DNA of 42,381 nt, taken from positions 1 through 42,381 of the IMG/VR virus record IMGVR_UViG_3300012917_000003; one strand, written 5' to 3'. The position numbers and the translations under genes are program-made. Below, piece by piece: positions 1 to 8,682 of this stretch. This stretch comes from a virus. Within the stretch, counting starts at the first letter, position 1, and each line of letters opens with the position of its first letter. The notes under the pieces are model-generated. The model was not told the origin of the DNA and searched no databases. It saw nothing but the letters and a program-made list of their open reading frames with translations.

Positions 1-106
1 CTGAAAGAAATTTAGCGCGCCTTGGGTTCCGACTAAACATTAGTTAGCTCTCGTGTTAGCTTGGCTAAAGTTTAAATATTTTTAAGGATAAAAGTTTTAA
101 ACCTAA
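1..106. repeat. Direct terminal repeat, left copy
   Basis: These 106 bases are identical to the last 106 bases of the window. The simplest reading is assembly overlap of a circular or circularly permuted genome, giving a 42,275-bp unit. A true short terminal repeat is possible but less likely, because the repeat cuts through the stem of the RNA element at 14-119: the right-hand copy holds the left arm and loop but not the right arm. Confidence 0.95.
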
Positions 107-119
107 CTCAAGGCGCGCT
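14..119 (+). ncRNA. Structured RNA element with a three-way junction, upstream of the late genes
   Basis: The plus strand folds into a closing helix of 15 bp (14-28 with 105-119, one G-U pair). This encloses a 10-bp hairpin (40-49 with 58-68, one bulged base, two G-U pairs, loop 50-57) and a 7-bp helix (70-76 with 96-102). The three G-U pairs would be A-C mismatches on the minus strand, so the RNA is read as plus. No ORF lies inside. It sits 60 bases before the candidate small terminase gene. It may be a cis-regulatory leader of the late transcript or a separate small RNA. The shape and position recall the packaging RNA of phi29-like phages, which is also a roughly 120-nt three-way junction, but no sequence similarity is claimed. 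Confidence 0.7.
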
Positions 120-147
120 CCGCCTTATAGAGGAATTAGTTTTTAAT

Positions 148-166
148 CTTGCGCTGAAGGTGCAAG
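148..166 (+). promoter_or_regulatory. Hairpin before the first late gene
   Basis: CTTGCGC (148-154) pairs with GTGCAAG (160-166) around the loop TGAAG. The single G-U pair again favours the plus strand. It ends 12 bases before the ATG at 179, just upstream of the weak AGGA ribosome-binding site, so it could affect initiation there. Confidence 0.45.
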
Positions 167-178
167 TAGGATTCTTTT

Positions 179-640
179 ATGCCCATAAGACCATTTGACT
201 TAAAACAAAATATCCAAAATTCCGCCGCAGGCGCTGCATTCCCCCCTGAATCTAAACCTAAAGATAAGTCTAATTTAAATTTAAGTTTTTCCGGCGTAGC
301 CGGAATTCCTGATGAGCTTAATCAAATCTTAATTGATAAAGGCATAGCTCCTAAGTCAGTTAATTCATCAAATAAAGATGAAGTCCGTAATGTTTTTAAT
401 GCCGCGGGCGCTTCTATTGATGAAGTAGCGCGCCAAGTTTCAAATATTATGAGCTTTGGCGAAAGTGATTCAGGTCGTCTTAAAGCCGCTGAATTAACTT
501 TAAAAGTCCATGGAATACTTCAGGAGTTAGATGACAAACCAATTCCAGTTATTAATATAACAATTACAAATACGTTTAACCAAGAAGATAATTCAAAAAC
601 CCTTATAAACTTAATTCTTCCGACACCTTTAGTGACGTAA
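179..640 (+). CDS. Candidate terminase small subunit
   Basis: This 153-residue protein has a low-complexity, polar N-terminus (about residues 1-40) and a helical central segment around residues 75-115. The pattern there (SIDEVARQ followed by SGRLKAAELTLKVHG) resembles the small terminase and HTH-like proteins of phages, where a DxxRLKALELLGK motif is common. Its position at the start of the packaging block, 1.3 kb before the large terminase, fits a DNA-recognition role in packaging. The ATG follows a short AGGA site. No catalytic motif is seen. The alternative is an unrelated late hypothetical protein; the call rests on one motif and context. Confidence 0.5.
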   Translation: MPIRPFDLKQNIQNSAAGAAFPPESKPKDKSNLNLSFSGVAGIPDELNQILIDKGIAPKSVNSSNKDEVRNVFNAAGASIDEVARQVSNIMSFGESDSGRLKAAELTLKVHGILQELDDKPIPVINITITNTFNQEDNSKTLINLILPTPLVT

Positions 641-664
641 GTTTTAAACTTAGCTTTTAGTTTT

Positions 665-1315
665 ATGGTAGATGATAAAGAAAATAAAGAAAATAAAGAA
701 GATTTAAGTGATAAATTAAATAATAAAATTAATAAAGTTAAGTCTGACTTAAATTTTACTCCTGAAACTCTATCTCGATGGCAGCGCTTTGAGGGATATT
801 CTATAAACTTTTATCTTGATGGTGAAAGTTACGTTACAATAGGTATTGGTTGTGTAATACCAGACACTTTAGTCGCAGCACAGTTAAATTTGTTACGTAA
901 AATTAATAATACTGAAGCTGCAATTCATGAAAAGTTTGATGATTTTAATATTGTAAAAAAGGCTATTCCTAATAGAAGTTTAGTTTATTATGCTAAGTTA
1001 ACTAAACTTTACTTACCTAATTCTGATATAATTAAGTTATTTAGTTTTAGACTTGACTTTATGGTTGATTTCTTACGTCGTCAACTTCCTATATATGACT
1101 CTTTACCTGACGAAGTTAGGGAAGTTTTAAAAGATATGGCGTTTAATTTAGGGATTACTGGATTAATAATCAAGTTTCCTAAACTTATAAAGGCAATTGA
1201 AAAAAGAGATTTTAAAGCCGCGGCTTACGAGTGCTTTAGACTTAAAATACAGGAAGAACGAAACAACTGGGCCTTTGACACTTTATTTCATGCCCAAGAC
1301 ATAAATTTAACTTAA
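665..1315 (+). CDS. Phage lysozyme (GH24, T4-type muramidase), endolysin
   Basis: This 216-residue enzyme cleaves peptidoglycan between N-acetylmuramic acid and N-acetylglucosamine at the end of infection. Residues 1-30 are a charged Lys/Glu/Asn-rich extension. The catalytic region follows: E43 in RFEGY, D52 in YLDGE and T58 in VTIGIG. The spacing (9 and 6 residues) equals that of E11, D20 and T26 in T4 lysozyme. The C-terminal helical lobe (about 148-185, DMAFNLGITGL then FPKLIKAI) matches the family. There is no signal peptide, so release needs a holin; the two-helix protein at 1720 is a candidate. The ATG at 665 lacks a Shine-Dalgarno sequence and is preceded by a T-rich leader. Confidence 0.9.
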   Translation: MVDDKENKENKEDLSDKLNNKINKVKSDLNFTPETLSRWQRFEGYSINFYLDGESYVTIGIGCVIPDTLVAAQLNLLRKINNTEAAIHEKFDDFNIVKKAIPNRSLVYYAKLTKLYLPNSDIIKLFSFRLDFMVDFLRRQLPIYDSLPDEVREVLKDMAFNLGITGLIIKFPKLIKAIEKRDFKAAAYECFRLKIQEERNNWAFDTLFHAQDINLT

Positions 1316-1343
1316 ACACTTAAAGGGGATAACTAATTAACTA

Positions 1344-1682
1344 ATGACCATTAAACAAATTGCTCGTGTTTGTCATGAAGCTAATAAAGCATATTGTATA
1401 GAAGTAGGAGATTTAACACAAAAATCATGGGAAGAAGCTGAAGAATGGCAAAGAGAATCTGCTATTAAAGGTGTAGAATTTAAACTTGAAAATCCTGATT
1501 CATCCGAATCAGCACAACATGAAGCTTGGCTTAGAGACAAAATAAGTGATGGTTGGAAATATGGATTAATTAAAGATTCAGAAAAGAAAGAACATCCATG
1601 TATAGTTCCATATAGTGATTTACCAATAGAACAAAGACTTAAAGATCGTTTGTTTGTTACTATTGTAAATACTTTAAAATAA
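1344..1682 (+). CDS. RyR-domain protein
   Basis: This 112-residue protein is almost entirely one RyR domain, the fold named after a repeat in ryanodine receptors that is also found in bacterial and phage proteins. Diagnostic stretches are CHEANKAYC near the N-terminus, SWEEAEEWQRESAI, HEAWLRDKISDGWKYG and KKEHPCIVPYSDLP. No membrane segment or enzyme motif is present. Its function in phages is not established; it is often described as a possible ligand-binding module. It lies between lysozyme and the holin-like gene. An AAAGGGG sequence sits about 16 bases before the ATG, longer than usual spacing. Confidence 0.85.
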   Translation: MTIKQIARVCHEANKAYCIEVGDLTQKSWEEAEEWQRESAIKGVEFKLENPDSSESAQHEAWLRDKISDGWKYGLIKDSEKKEHPCIVPYSDLPIEQRLKDRLFVTIVNTLK

Positions 1683-1719
1683 AACTATTTTTAACTAAAA
1701 TTTCCGGGGGAAATTTAAT

Positions 1720-1935
1720 TTGCGAAGTTGGAAAACTGCATTGATTGGTATTTTAAGTGGTAGCGCTTACACGTTTATAAGCGCAATCTCAACTGGCGTG
1801 AAACCTAAGGACGCTATAATTAGTATTGGTTTAGCTTTACTAGGTTTAGTTGCTAAAGACTATGACAAAACAAATTCACCTACACCCGTAGAAACGCATA
1901 AGGCAGAACCAACTCAAAGTTCATTTAAGAATTAG
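1720..1935 (+). CDS. Small two-helix membrane protein, candidate holin
   Basis: This 71-residue protein starts at TTG, supported by a strong GGGGGA site 9 bases upstream. Two hydrophobic stretches (about residues 6-25 and 31-46) are separated by a short polar turn (TGVKPKD) and followed by a hydrophilic tail. Small size, two membrane spans, a charged tail and the lysozyme gene nearby fit a class II-like holin that would form the lethal inner-membrane lesion. Many phages also carry small membrane proteins with other roles, so the assignment is inferred from topology and context. Confidence 0.55.
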   Translation: MRSWKTALIGILSGSAYTFISAISTGVKPKDAIISIGLALLGLVAKDYDKTNSPTPVETHKAEPTQSSFKN

Positions 1936-1951
1936 TTTAAGTTTAGTTAAA

Positions 1952-3562
1952 ATGAATATAAATTTAGAGTTTCGAAATGTAGAACAACAGACTTTTTTCT
2001 ATTCTAAATTCCGCAATAATGAGTTTGACGGTGGATTTGCAAATGGAAAATCTCATGTTGGATGTATGCGGGCGTTTACACATCTTTGTACATTTAATTA
2101 CTATGCAGTTGCTATTGCACGCCAAGAGTATAAAACGCTCCGTCAAACTACAATGAAGACTTTTTTTAAAGTATGCCCTAATAGTTTAATTCAAAAACAT
2201 GATGAAAATGCTGGCTATACGGTATTAGTTAATAAAAGTTTTATTTATTGGATGCACCTTGATGCTTATGATGAACAAGATTTACGTGGTCTTGAGATTA
2301 ATTCAGTATTAATTGATCAAGCTGAAGAAATAATCGAACCAATATATAATATTTTAGATTCACGTATAGGGCGTTGGAATTTAGCTCAAGTTCCTATATG
2401 GTTACTTCGTAGTCAATTAACAGGTGAAGATTTTGAACTAAGTAACAAAATAGAACGGGATAATCCTAAAGAACTTGATAAATTTGTAACTAAAAACACG
2501 CTTTGGCCGCGCCACCCTAAGTGGCGGCACTTTTTAGTTCCGAATTTTATGGATATCCTATGTAATGTAGCTGATGATGAGGAATTTCATTGGACTTATC
2601 GTTTTTATAATGATGCTTCGTATGAAAAGAAGCCAGATCATTTTTATATTCATCGTGAGCTAGATCAGTCCTTAAATGATGAACGTACCTACCAACAAAT
2701 GCTTTTGCGTGATGAAGAATGGGTCAATAAATATGTAAAGGGTATAAGAGGAACTGGTGGCGCTTCAATTCATAAAATTAATGGACTAAGTATTATTGAC
2801 TCCAAAGATTATACACCTGAAGAATTTGAAACTTTTATTAAAACGCTCTTAACTAAAGCAGCTTTATATAGAATTCTAGATCATGGTGAGACAGGCGTGA
2901 CTTGTTGCTTATGGCTTGCTATCATGAATAACATGCACTTTTTTTATCGTGAATATTATGCCGAACGTAAACTTATATCTCAAAATCGTAAAGCTATTTA
3001 TGAACTTAGTATAGGCGAAGAGTATGTTGATGACATAGCCGATCCACAAATATTTAAAAAGACTCAACAAAGTATTTCTGGAACTAAAGCAGGGTTTTGG
3101 ACCGTGGCTATGGAATATAGCGATACAGAGGAGATTACAGATCAAGATTCTCCACCTATACATTGGACTGCGGGAGATAATAATGAATACGCCACACGAA
3201 ATAGGCTTAATGAATTATTATCTGTTAATCCAAAATACTTTCATCCAATTACTAAAGTTTCTCCAGCTCCTGGAATCTTCTTCGTGAAAAAATCCCCTTC
3301 TTTTTTACACGGCATTCAGGAAACTATACTTCAAATAAAGTCACAGCGTCGCTTACTTTTAGGCTCAGATAATGGTAAAAATCTCTATAGTGAGGAACGC
3401 GATCCTAAAATAATTGACCACGCCTACGATTGTGTACGCTACGCAGTCGCAATGCACAACTTAGGTAAATCAGAACCTAAAAAAGCTATCAAGAAAAATA
3501 CTTTCGCCTATTATAATGCTATGCTTAAACGTAGACCTAGATTTATGCCAGCTTCACACTAG
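1952..3562 (+). CDS. terL: Terminase large subunit (packaging ATPase and nuclease)
   Basis: This 536-residue motor protein pumps DNA into the prohead and cuts the concatemer. The ATPase domain has a Walker A-like GGFANGKS (residues 27-34) and a Walker B segment NSVLIDQAEE (about 118-126) with D122 and the catalytic glutamate. The C-terminal RNase H-like nuclease has acidic positions at LDHGET (about 310) and HAYDCVRYA (about 500). The length is normal for the family. It starts 16 bases after the holin-like gene without a clear Shine-Dalgarno sequence. A homing-type endonuclease gene separates it from the portal gene. Confidence 0.92.
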   Translation: MNINLEFRNVEQQTFFYSKFRNNEFDGGFANGKSHVGCMRAFTHLCTFNYYAVAIARQEYKTLRQTTMKTFFKVCPNSLIQKHDENAGYTVLVNKSFIYWMHLDAYDEQDLRGLEINSVLIDQAEEIIEPIYNILDSRIGRWNLAQVPIWLLRSQLTGEDFELSNKIERDNPKELDKFVTKNTLWPRHPKWRHFLVPNFMDILCNVADDEEFHWTYRFYNDASYEKKPDHFYIHRELDQSLNDERTYQQMLLRDEEWVNKYVKGIRGTGGASIHKINGLSIIDSKDYTPEEFETFIKTLLTKAALYRILDHGETGVTCCLWLAIMNNMHFFYREYYAERKLISQNRKAIYELSIGEEYVDDIADPQIFKKTQQSISGTKAGFWTVAMEYSDTEEITDQDSPPIHWTAGDNNEYATRNRLNELLSVNPKYFHPITKVSPAPGIFFVKKSPSFLHGIQETILQIKSQRRLLLGSDNGKNLYSEERDPKIIDHAYDCVRYAVAMHNLGKSEPKKAIKKNTFAYYNAMLKRRPRFMPASH

Positions 3563-3567
3563 AAATT

Positions 3568-4062
3568 ATGAAATTTATACCAGTTACAAATTCAACTAAA
3601 TTAGCTATAGTTGATGATGAAGACTATAAAAGAGTAAATAACTGGAACTGGTACATAACTAGTTATACTAAGGCTAATAAAGGTAGAATTGTGTCAGGCA
3701 TAAATGGTTTAATTATACCCTTAGCACAATTTGTTTTGGGTCGTCCCCCAGAAGGTAAAGATTTAATAGATCATATAGATCGTGATCCTTTTAATAATCA
3801 AAAATCAAACTTGCGATTTGCTACTAGATCACAAAATCAAGCAAATAGATTACATGTAACAGGTAATTCTGGTTACCGTGGAGTATGGTTTAGAAAAGAC
3901 TCAAATAATTGGCGTGCAAGTATATGTGTTAATGGTAAAACTCATGGTTTAGGTAGTTTTGCTAGTAGAGAGGAAGCTGCTGAAGCATATAATTTGGCTG
4001 CAATGAAGTATTTTGGTGAGTTTGCAATTTTGAATGAGATAGAGACTAAAAAAGATGCCTAG
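3568..4062 (+). CDS. HNH endonuclease with C-terminal AP2 domain (free-standing homing endonuclease)
   Basis: The 164-residue protein has an N-terminal NUMOD4/HNH-type region (VDDEDYKRVNNWNWY), an HNH core with DHIDRDPFNNQKSNLR (about 72-90), and a C-terminal AP2-like DNA-binding domain (GYRGVWFRKDSNNWRAS then AAEAYNLAAMKYFGEFA). Such genes are mobile and insert between essential genes. This one is wedged between terL and portal, 5 bases after the first and overlapping the second by 8. A paralog with the same architecture lies at 27949-28404 on the minus strand. No intron signature is seen around it. Confidence 0.9.
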   Translation: MKFIPVTNSTKLAIVDDEDYKRVNNWNWYITSYTKANKGRIVSGINGLIIPLAQFVLGRPPEGKDLIDHIDRDPFNNQKSNLRFATRSQNQANRLHVTGNSGYRGVWFRKDSNNWRASICVNGKTHGLGSFASREEAAEAYNLAAMKYFGEFAILNEIETKKDA

Positions 4063-5929
4063 ATCGGTCTGGCAACAAAAAATAGAAAAGGCTAACGACT
4101 ATTACAAGCAATGGGAAAGTCGCTATAAATGTAAGACTCTTGAAGAATATTATCAAGGCTTTCAGTGGAAATCACTTACTGAAAGCCCTTATATGAAACC
4201 TTATTCAGTAAATTTAATATTTGCTGAACTTAAGAAAAAGTTAGCGAACACACTATATCAGAACTTAAGTTATGAATTAACTCCGCGTCCTGGGCATTAC
4301 AGTTATAATCCTGAGTTAGCTATGAATAGCGCTGCACTAAAACAAGACTTTTTAAACGAGATAGTAAGCCGCGCTAATAAAGATCAAGGTTTTAATGAAC
4401 AAACTAAGCTAGTTGCAATGGATTCTTATTTTAGATTTGGCGTTATGGAAATAGGTTATGCCGCGGACTGGCGTAATCCAGCTAAAAAGCCTCCATTACT
4501 AAGTTCTCATGATGATATAGATAAAGATGATGAAAATGCTAAAGTCATTGAAGATGAGGAAGTACCTGAAAATGAACGTATTTACTTTAAACGAATTAAA
4601 GCTTCACGCTTTCGTGTAAGTGTTAGTGATGACGCTAGATTAGAGAATTGTTCTTGGTGTGGTTATTATCAATATATCTATAAACATGTTTTAACTAAGA
4701 CTAAGGGTTTAGATTTACCTAAAGACTTTGAATCATTAGGTGCAGACTATTCAAGTGAATATATATCTAAAAATACTGGTTCAAGTAGTGACGCAGGTAG
4801 TGATTCAAAAGATATGTTAGCTCAGTTTGCTGAGGGTAAAGTTTCTAAAGTTTGGAGAATTCATGACTGTGAAGCATCTAAGTTTAAACTAATTCTTGAA
4901 CCTAGTTTTGAAGAAATTTGGGAAGATGATTTCTACCATCTACCCTTTGCAACACATCGACATAACCTTAATTTCGATGGTTTCTACCCAATCCCACCGA
5001 TATGGCAATGGTTAAACCCACAAGATGAAATAAATCAAGCGCGCGAACAGATGCGAAATTATAGGCGGCGCTTTACACGTAAATACAAAACCTGGGGAGT
5101 TGAACAAGAAGAACTTGAAAAGTTTAAAAATGAAATAGATGGTGAAATCATCAAGCTTAAAAATCCTAACTCAATGCTTGAACCTATTGCTAATCCTGAA
5201 ATAGGTATATCTATATTAGATGCTTTAAATGCTGGACGCGATGATTTTAATATAGTTTCAGGCTCAAGTTCTGACTTAACTACCGCACAAGCGGATAGAA
5301 CTACAGCAACCCAATCTAAAATAACAGCTAATAAAGCCGCAGTTATAGAGTCGATTGAACAAATAGAATTTAGCCATTTTTATTGTAAAGTGGGGCGCTT
5401 GGTTTTGCTTGAAGCGCAACAAAAGTTTACAGGAGGAATTTGGGTTAAAAACTCTTCAGACTCTTCAATTAATGGCGAAGCTTTTCTAAGTCAAATAGAT
5501 CCTAATAAAATATTAACTGTAAAATACATAACCTCACAAGATTTAAGTGATGGCTTTGATGTAGATATTGAAATTACTTGCGTAAACGCTTCACCACAAC
5601 GAATGCAAGATGAACTAAATAAATTTATTTCTTTTCTTGGTATAGTAAATCAATTTCCACAGATAGCACTTTCACCAATACTTATACGTGAAGCGGCTTT
5701 TAGAACTGGTTACCGCAATGAAAAAGTTATAGCTGAAATGCAAAAAGCGGCATTACTAGCTATGATGGGTCAAGCCCAGGCTGCTGCGCAGCGACAGGGA
5801 CAAGATTTAGGTCAAATGTTAAATAGTGGTCAAGGTAATGGTAGCAACGCTACCAATATGACTCATAACGCTATTCCTGCGTCTACTGACGCAGTTAACT
5901 CACAACTTGAAGGTCAACTAAATCAATAA
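4055..5929 (+). CDS. Portal protein (head-tail connector)
   Basis: This 624-residue protein forms the dodecameric ring through which DNA enters and leaves the head. Size, position after terL and sequence character match podovirus portals: an N-terminal alpha/beta clip region, a PQDEINQAREQMRNYRRR helix (about 325-345), and a long helical C-terminus ending in a Gln/Gly/Asn-rich tail. Its start overlaps the upstream HNH gene by 8 bases, suggesting that the endonuclease was inserted just ahead of it and supplies part of its translation context. Confidence 0.88.
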   Translation: MPRSVWQQKIEKANDYYKQWESRYKCKTLEEYYQGFQWKSLTESPYMKPYSVNLIFAELKKKLANTLYQNLSYELTPRPGHYSYNPELAMNSAALKQDFLNEIVSRANKDQGFNEQTKLVAMDSYFRFGVMEIGYAADWRNPAKKPPLLSSHDDIDKDDENAKVIEDEEVPENERIYFKRIKASRFRVSVSDDARLENCSWCGYYQYIYKHVLTKTKGLDLPKDFESLGADYSSEYISKNTGSSSDAGSDSKDMLAQFAEGKVSKVWRIHDCEASKFKLILEPSFEEIWEDDFYHLPFATHRHNLNFDGFYPIPPIWQWLNPQDEINQAREQMRNYRRRFTRKYKTWGVEQEELEKFKNEIDGEIIKLKNPNSMLEPIANPEIGISILDALNAGRDDFNIVSGSSSDLTTAQADRTTATQSKITANKAAVIESIEQIEFSHFYCKVGRLVLLEAQQKFTGGIWVKNSSDSSINGEAFLSQIDPNKILTVKYITSQDLSDGFDVDIEITCVNASPQRMQDELNKFISFLGIVNQFPQIALSPILIREAAFRTGYRNEKVIAEMQKAALLAMMGQAQAAAQRQGQDLGQMLNSGQGNGSNATNMTHNAIPASTDAVNSQLEGQLNQ

Positions 5930-5933
5930 ATTT

Positions 5934-6143
5934 ATGCCTAAAGAATTGGAAAATAAATTTAAGAAACAATATGGTAAAGATAACCCAGTAGTTTTTAAAA
6001 TAATGAATAAGTTAGGCTTCATGAAAGGTCCCAATGAAACAGCTAAAGGTGAAGCCTTGGATAAAAGTAACGCGAAGCGGAGTAATCTAGACTCTAAATC
6101 TAAAGCTCATATGGTTAGCAAGTTTATACGTAAGGGGAATTAA
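5934..6143 (+). CDS. Small basic protein between portal and scaffold
   Basis: This 69-residue Lys-rich protein contains KKQYGKDNPVVFKIMNKLGFM and a polar C-terminus. Short proteins with a YG....IMNKxGxM pattern are often found directly after phage portal genes, but their role is not known to me. It sits 4 bases after portal and 1 base before the scaffold gene, whose AAGGGGA site lies in its last codons, so translation is probably coupled. Confidence 0.7.
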   Translation: MPKELENKFKKQYGKDNPVVFKIMNKLGFMKGPNETAKGEALDKSNAKRSNLDSKSKAHMVSKFIRKGN

Positions 6144-6144
6144 A

Positions 6145-7050
6145 ATGGCAGACGAAGTTAAAGTTGAAACTAAATCTGATGCTAAATCTGAAGTTAAGGA
6201 TTTAGCTAAAGACATAACCACTAAGTCTAATTTAGCTAATATTATTGAAAACGCTACAATTAAAGCTTCTAAGGAATCAGAACCCGAAACTAAAGAGCTA
6301 GAAATTAAGGAACCTGAAAAAGAATCTCCTGAAACTAAGGAACCAGATAAAGAAGAAAAACCTGAGGAACTCAGGGAAGACGAAGTAGTTTTTGCAAAGA
6401 ATCTTTATAAAGCTTTAAATAATTCTGATCCTAATGTTCAATTAAAAACTTTAAAACTTTTAGCTAATGCAGCTAATATGGATTTAAAGGAAATTGAAAC
6501 TAAAAAGGATATAAAAGAAGCTGAAAAAGATTTAGTTGCTTTACTTAAAGAAGGTTTAGGTGAATTTGATTTCTTAGCTGAAAAGTTAGGTCCAGTTCTT
6601 GAAAGAGCTTTAAAATCTTATGTAGCTAAAGAAACAGAGCCTATTAAACAAGCCCAGCAATTAATTAAAGATGAAAAGTTACGCGATGAAGTCTCTAGTG
6701 CCATAGATAAAGCGTTCGGTGAATATACTAATGCTACTGAAGTTAAAGATGAGGTTATTCAGCTTATGGATAACTTTAAACCTTCAGCTAAAATGGCGCA
6801 TAAAGATTACTTTAGATCATTAATTATTTTAGCTGCAAGTAATAAAGGTGTAACTCTAAAATTAGCTAATTCTCAAGTTAGCCAAGATAATAATGCAAAA
6901 ATAGACAAAAATAGACGTGACGCGGCCACACGGCTTGCGTCGGAACGTGTTAACGAAGTTAAGGATGTAACTCGTATAACGCAATTTAAAAACTTAAAGG
7001 AAGCCGTCTTAGATGCAGCGGAAAAGGCTTTGACTTTGTCAAAGAGTTAA
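6145..7050 (+). CDS. Scaffolding protein
   Basis: This 301-residue, very charged protein lies directly before the major capsid gene, the usual place of an internal scaffold. Residues 1-85 are a Glu/Lys/Pro-rich disordered stretch with repeated KEPE-like units. Residues about 85-215 are predicted helical (coiled-coil-like heptads around LLKEGLGEFDFLAEKLG), and the C-terminus is basic. No protease motif is seen. A good AAGGGGA site lies 8 bases before the ATG. The role is inferred from composition, helicity and position. Confidence 0.75.
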   Translation: MADEVKVETKSDAKSEVKDLAKDITTKSNLANIIENATIKASKESEPETKELEIKEPEKESPETKEPDKEEKPEELREDEVVFAKNLYKALNNSDPNVQLKTLKLLANAANMDLKEIETKKDIKEAEKDLVALLKEGLGEFDFLAEKLGPVLERALKSYVAKETEPIKQAQQLIKDEKLRDEVSSAIDKAFGEYTNATEVKDEVIQLMDNFKPSAKMAHKDYFRSLIILAASNKGVTLKLANSQVSQDNNAKIDKNRRDAATRLASERVNEVKDVTRITQFKNLKEAVLDAAEKALTLSKS

Positions 7051-7085
7051 GTACGGCTTTAAAAAGTTAATGGAGTTATAAAGTT

Positions 7086-8225
7086 ATGTCTACAATAACT
7101 TTTGGAAATACCTCAGCGCCTTCCAATATATCGGCATATATGGATAGCGTTTTTGGAATTTCAATTGCCAATTATCGTAAAGAACTTACAGATAATATTG
7201 GTGCTACAAATGCGTTTTTAGCTGAATTATTGCGTAGTGACTCTTATGAATCTGCCGATGGAGGCGCTTGGATTCAAGAGCCATTAATGTATGCGCTTGC
7301 ACCAAGTGATTCGTATGATGGATATGACGAATTAAGCACATTACCTACTGATGGAATTAGCGATGCTATTTATGAATGGCGTCAAACGGCTTCACCTATT
7401 GTTTATTCAATGCGGGAAGTGATTCTAAATCAACGTCGTATAGTTGATATAGTAGCTTCGCGTATTAAACAATCTGAACTTGGTATTCAAGAAGGTTTTG
7501 CTCAAGCTTTAATGTGGGGCGCTCAAAGTAATGGTGGCGCGAGTCTGGTGACTCCAAGAATAAGTTCAGTTAATAGTTCCAAGAATATTGAGCCCTTGAA
7601 TGAATTTATTCGATTTGATCCTACTTCAGCTACTAATCCCACAGTAGGAAGTATAGATCAAAGTTTAGCTGCTAATAATTGGTGGCGAAATCGAACCAAA
7701 ACTAGCGCCGCAGCTGATTATGTAACATATATTATGGAACTTGAAAATATGTATAATCAATGTGCGGCTGGCTCAGGTGGTCCGCCTAATTTGATTTTAA
7801 TGGATCAAGTTTCATATGAACTATTCATCATGGCGTTCTTCTTTAGGTATAGAATTATGCCTGGTGATGTTCCTACGAATTTTCCATTTGAAGCTAAGAA
7901 ATTTAAAAATGCAACAGTAGTTATGGATGATAAAGTTCCTGACGCTTATTCAGACTTAGCTCCAACTTCACAAAACGTTGGAGGTTTAAGTTCAGGATTA
8001 ACTTATGGAACTGCGTATTTCATAAATACAAAGTTCTTCAAGTTACGCTATCATCCTGATCGCGACTGGGAAATGTTAACTGACGAAAATGGGAAACGCT
8101 TCCAAAAGCCAATTAACGGCGATAGTCGCGTAGGACATATAGCTTGGATGGGGCAACTAACCTGCAACAACCGTAGAAAGCACGGATTATTGGCTAAAAT
8201 CGCACGTACGATGACAGCTAATTAA
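7086..8225 (+). CDS. Major capsid protein
   Basis: This 379-residue protein follows the scaffold gene and has a plausible size for an HK97-fold capsid subunit. Features include an N-terminal segment with LLRSDSYESADGG, a central part with many Asn/Gly/Ser turns, and a C-terminal strand region (HPDRDWEMLTDENGKR). A good GGAG site precedes the ATG. Codon usage here is less A/T-biased than in the early genes, as expected for a highly expressed protein. The call rests on gene order and size, since HK97 capsids share little sequence. Confidence 0.85.
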   Translation: MSTITFGNTSAPSNISAYMDSVFGISIANYRKELTDNIGATNAFLAELLRSDSYESADGGAWIQEPLMYALAPSDSYDGYDELSTLPTDGISDAIYEWRQTASPIVYSMREVILNQRRIVDIVASRIKQSELGIQEGFAQALMWGAQSNGGASLVTPRISSVNSSKNIEPLNEFIRFDPTSATNPTVGSIDQSLAANNWWRNRTKTSAAADYVTYIMELENMYNQCAAGSGGPPNLILMDQVSYELFIMAFFFRYRIMPGDVPTNFPFEAKKFKNATVVMDDKVPDAYSDLAPTSQNVGGLSSGLTYGTAYFINTKFFKLRYHPDRDWEMLTDENGKRFQKPINGDSRVGHIAWMGQLTCNNRRKHGLLAKIARTMTAN

Positions 8226-8247
8226 AAGTTAAGAAATAAACTAATTT

Positions 8248-8673
8248 ATGCCTGGAAAAGCACAGGAACGTAGACAAACTAATAATCATGGTTATATTAG
8301 AGTATGGAAGGGTTACTATAGCCATGCACGGGCTGATGTTCAAGGTTATGTCTGCGAACATATTTTAGTTGCTGAAAAAGCTTTAGGAAAATCTTTACCA
8401 CATGATGCTGAAGTTCATCACATAGATGAAAATAGAGCAAATAATTTAAACGTTAATTTAGTTATTTGTGAAAATCATGCCTATCATGGGCTTCTTCATC
8501 ATAGAATGCATATTTTATATGCAGGTGGTAATCCTAATCTGCATAAAATTTGTAGCTCTTGCAAAGAATTGAAATATCAATTTCAATTTGGAAATCGCTC
8601 ACGTAATCCTGATGGTTTACGCGAAGAGTGTAAAGATTGTGTTTCAATTGCAAATGCTAAACGAGTTAGATAA
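8248..8673 (+). CDS. HNH endonuclease with C-terminal zinc-ribbon
   Basis: The 141-residue protein has an HNH core at EVHHIDENRANN (H57, H58, N66) with a further histidine at H77 (VICENHAYH). A CSSC...CKDC pair (C102, C105, C128, C131) likely binds structural zinc. It differs from the two HNH-AP2 proteins at 3568 and 27949, lacking the AP2 domain. Its position between capsid and head-protein genes is typical of a free-standing homing endonuclease. No Shine-Dalgarno sequence precedes the ATG. Confidence 0.82.
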   Translation: MPGKAQERRQTNNHGYIRVWKGYYSHARADVQGYVCEHILVAEKALGKSLPHDAEVHHIDENRANNLNVNLVICENHAYHGLLHHRMHILYAGGNPNLHKICSSCKELKYQFQFGNRSRNPDGLREECKDCVSIANAKRVR

Positions 8674-8682
8674 GGAGTTAAG

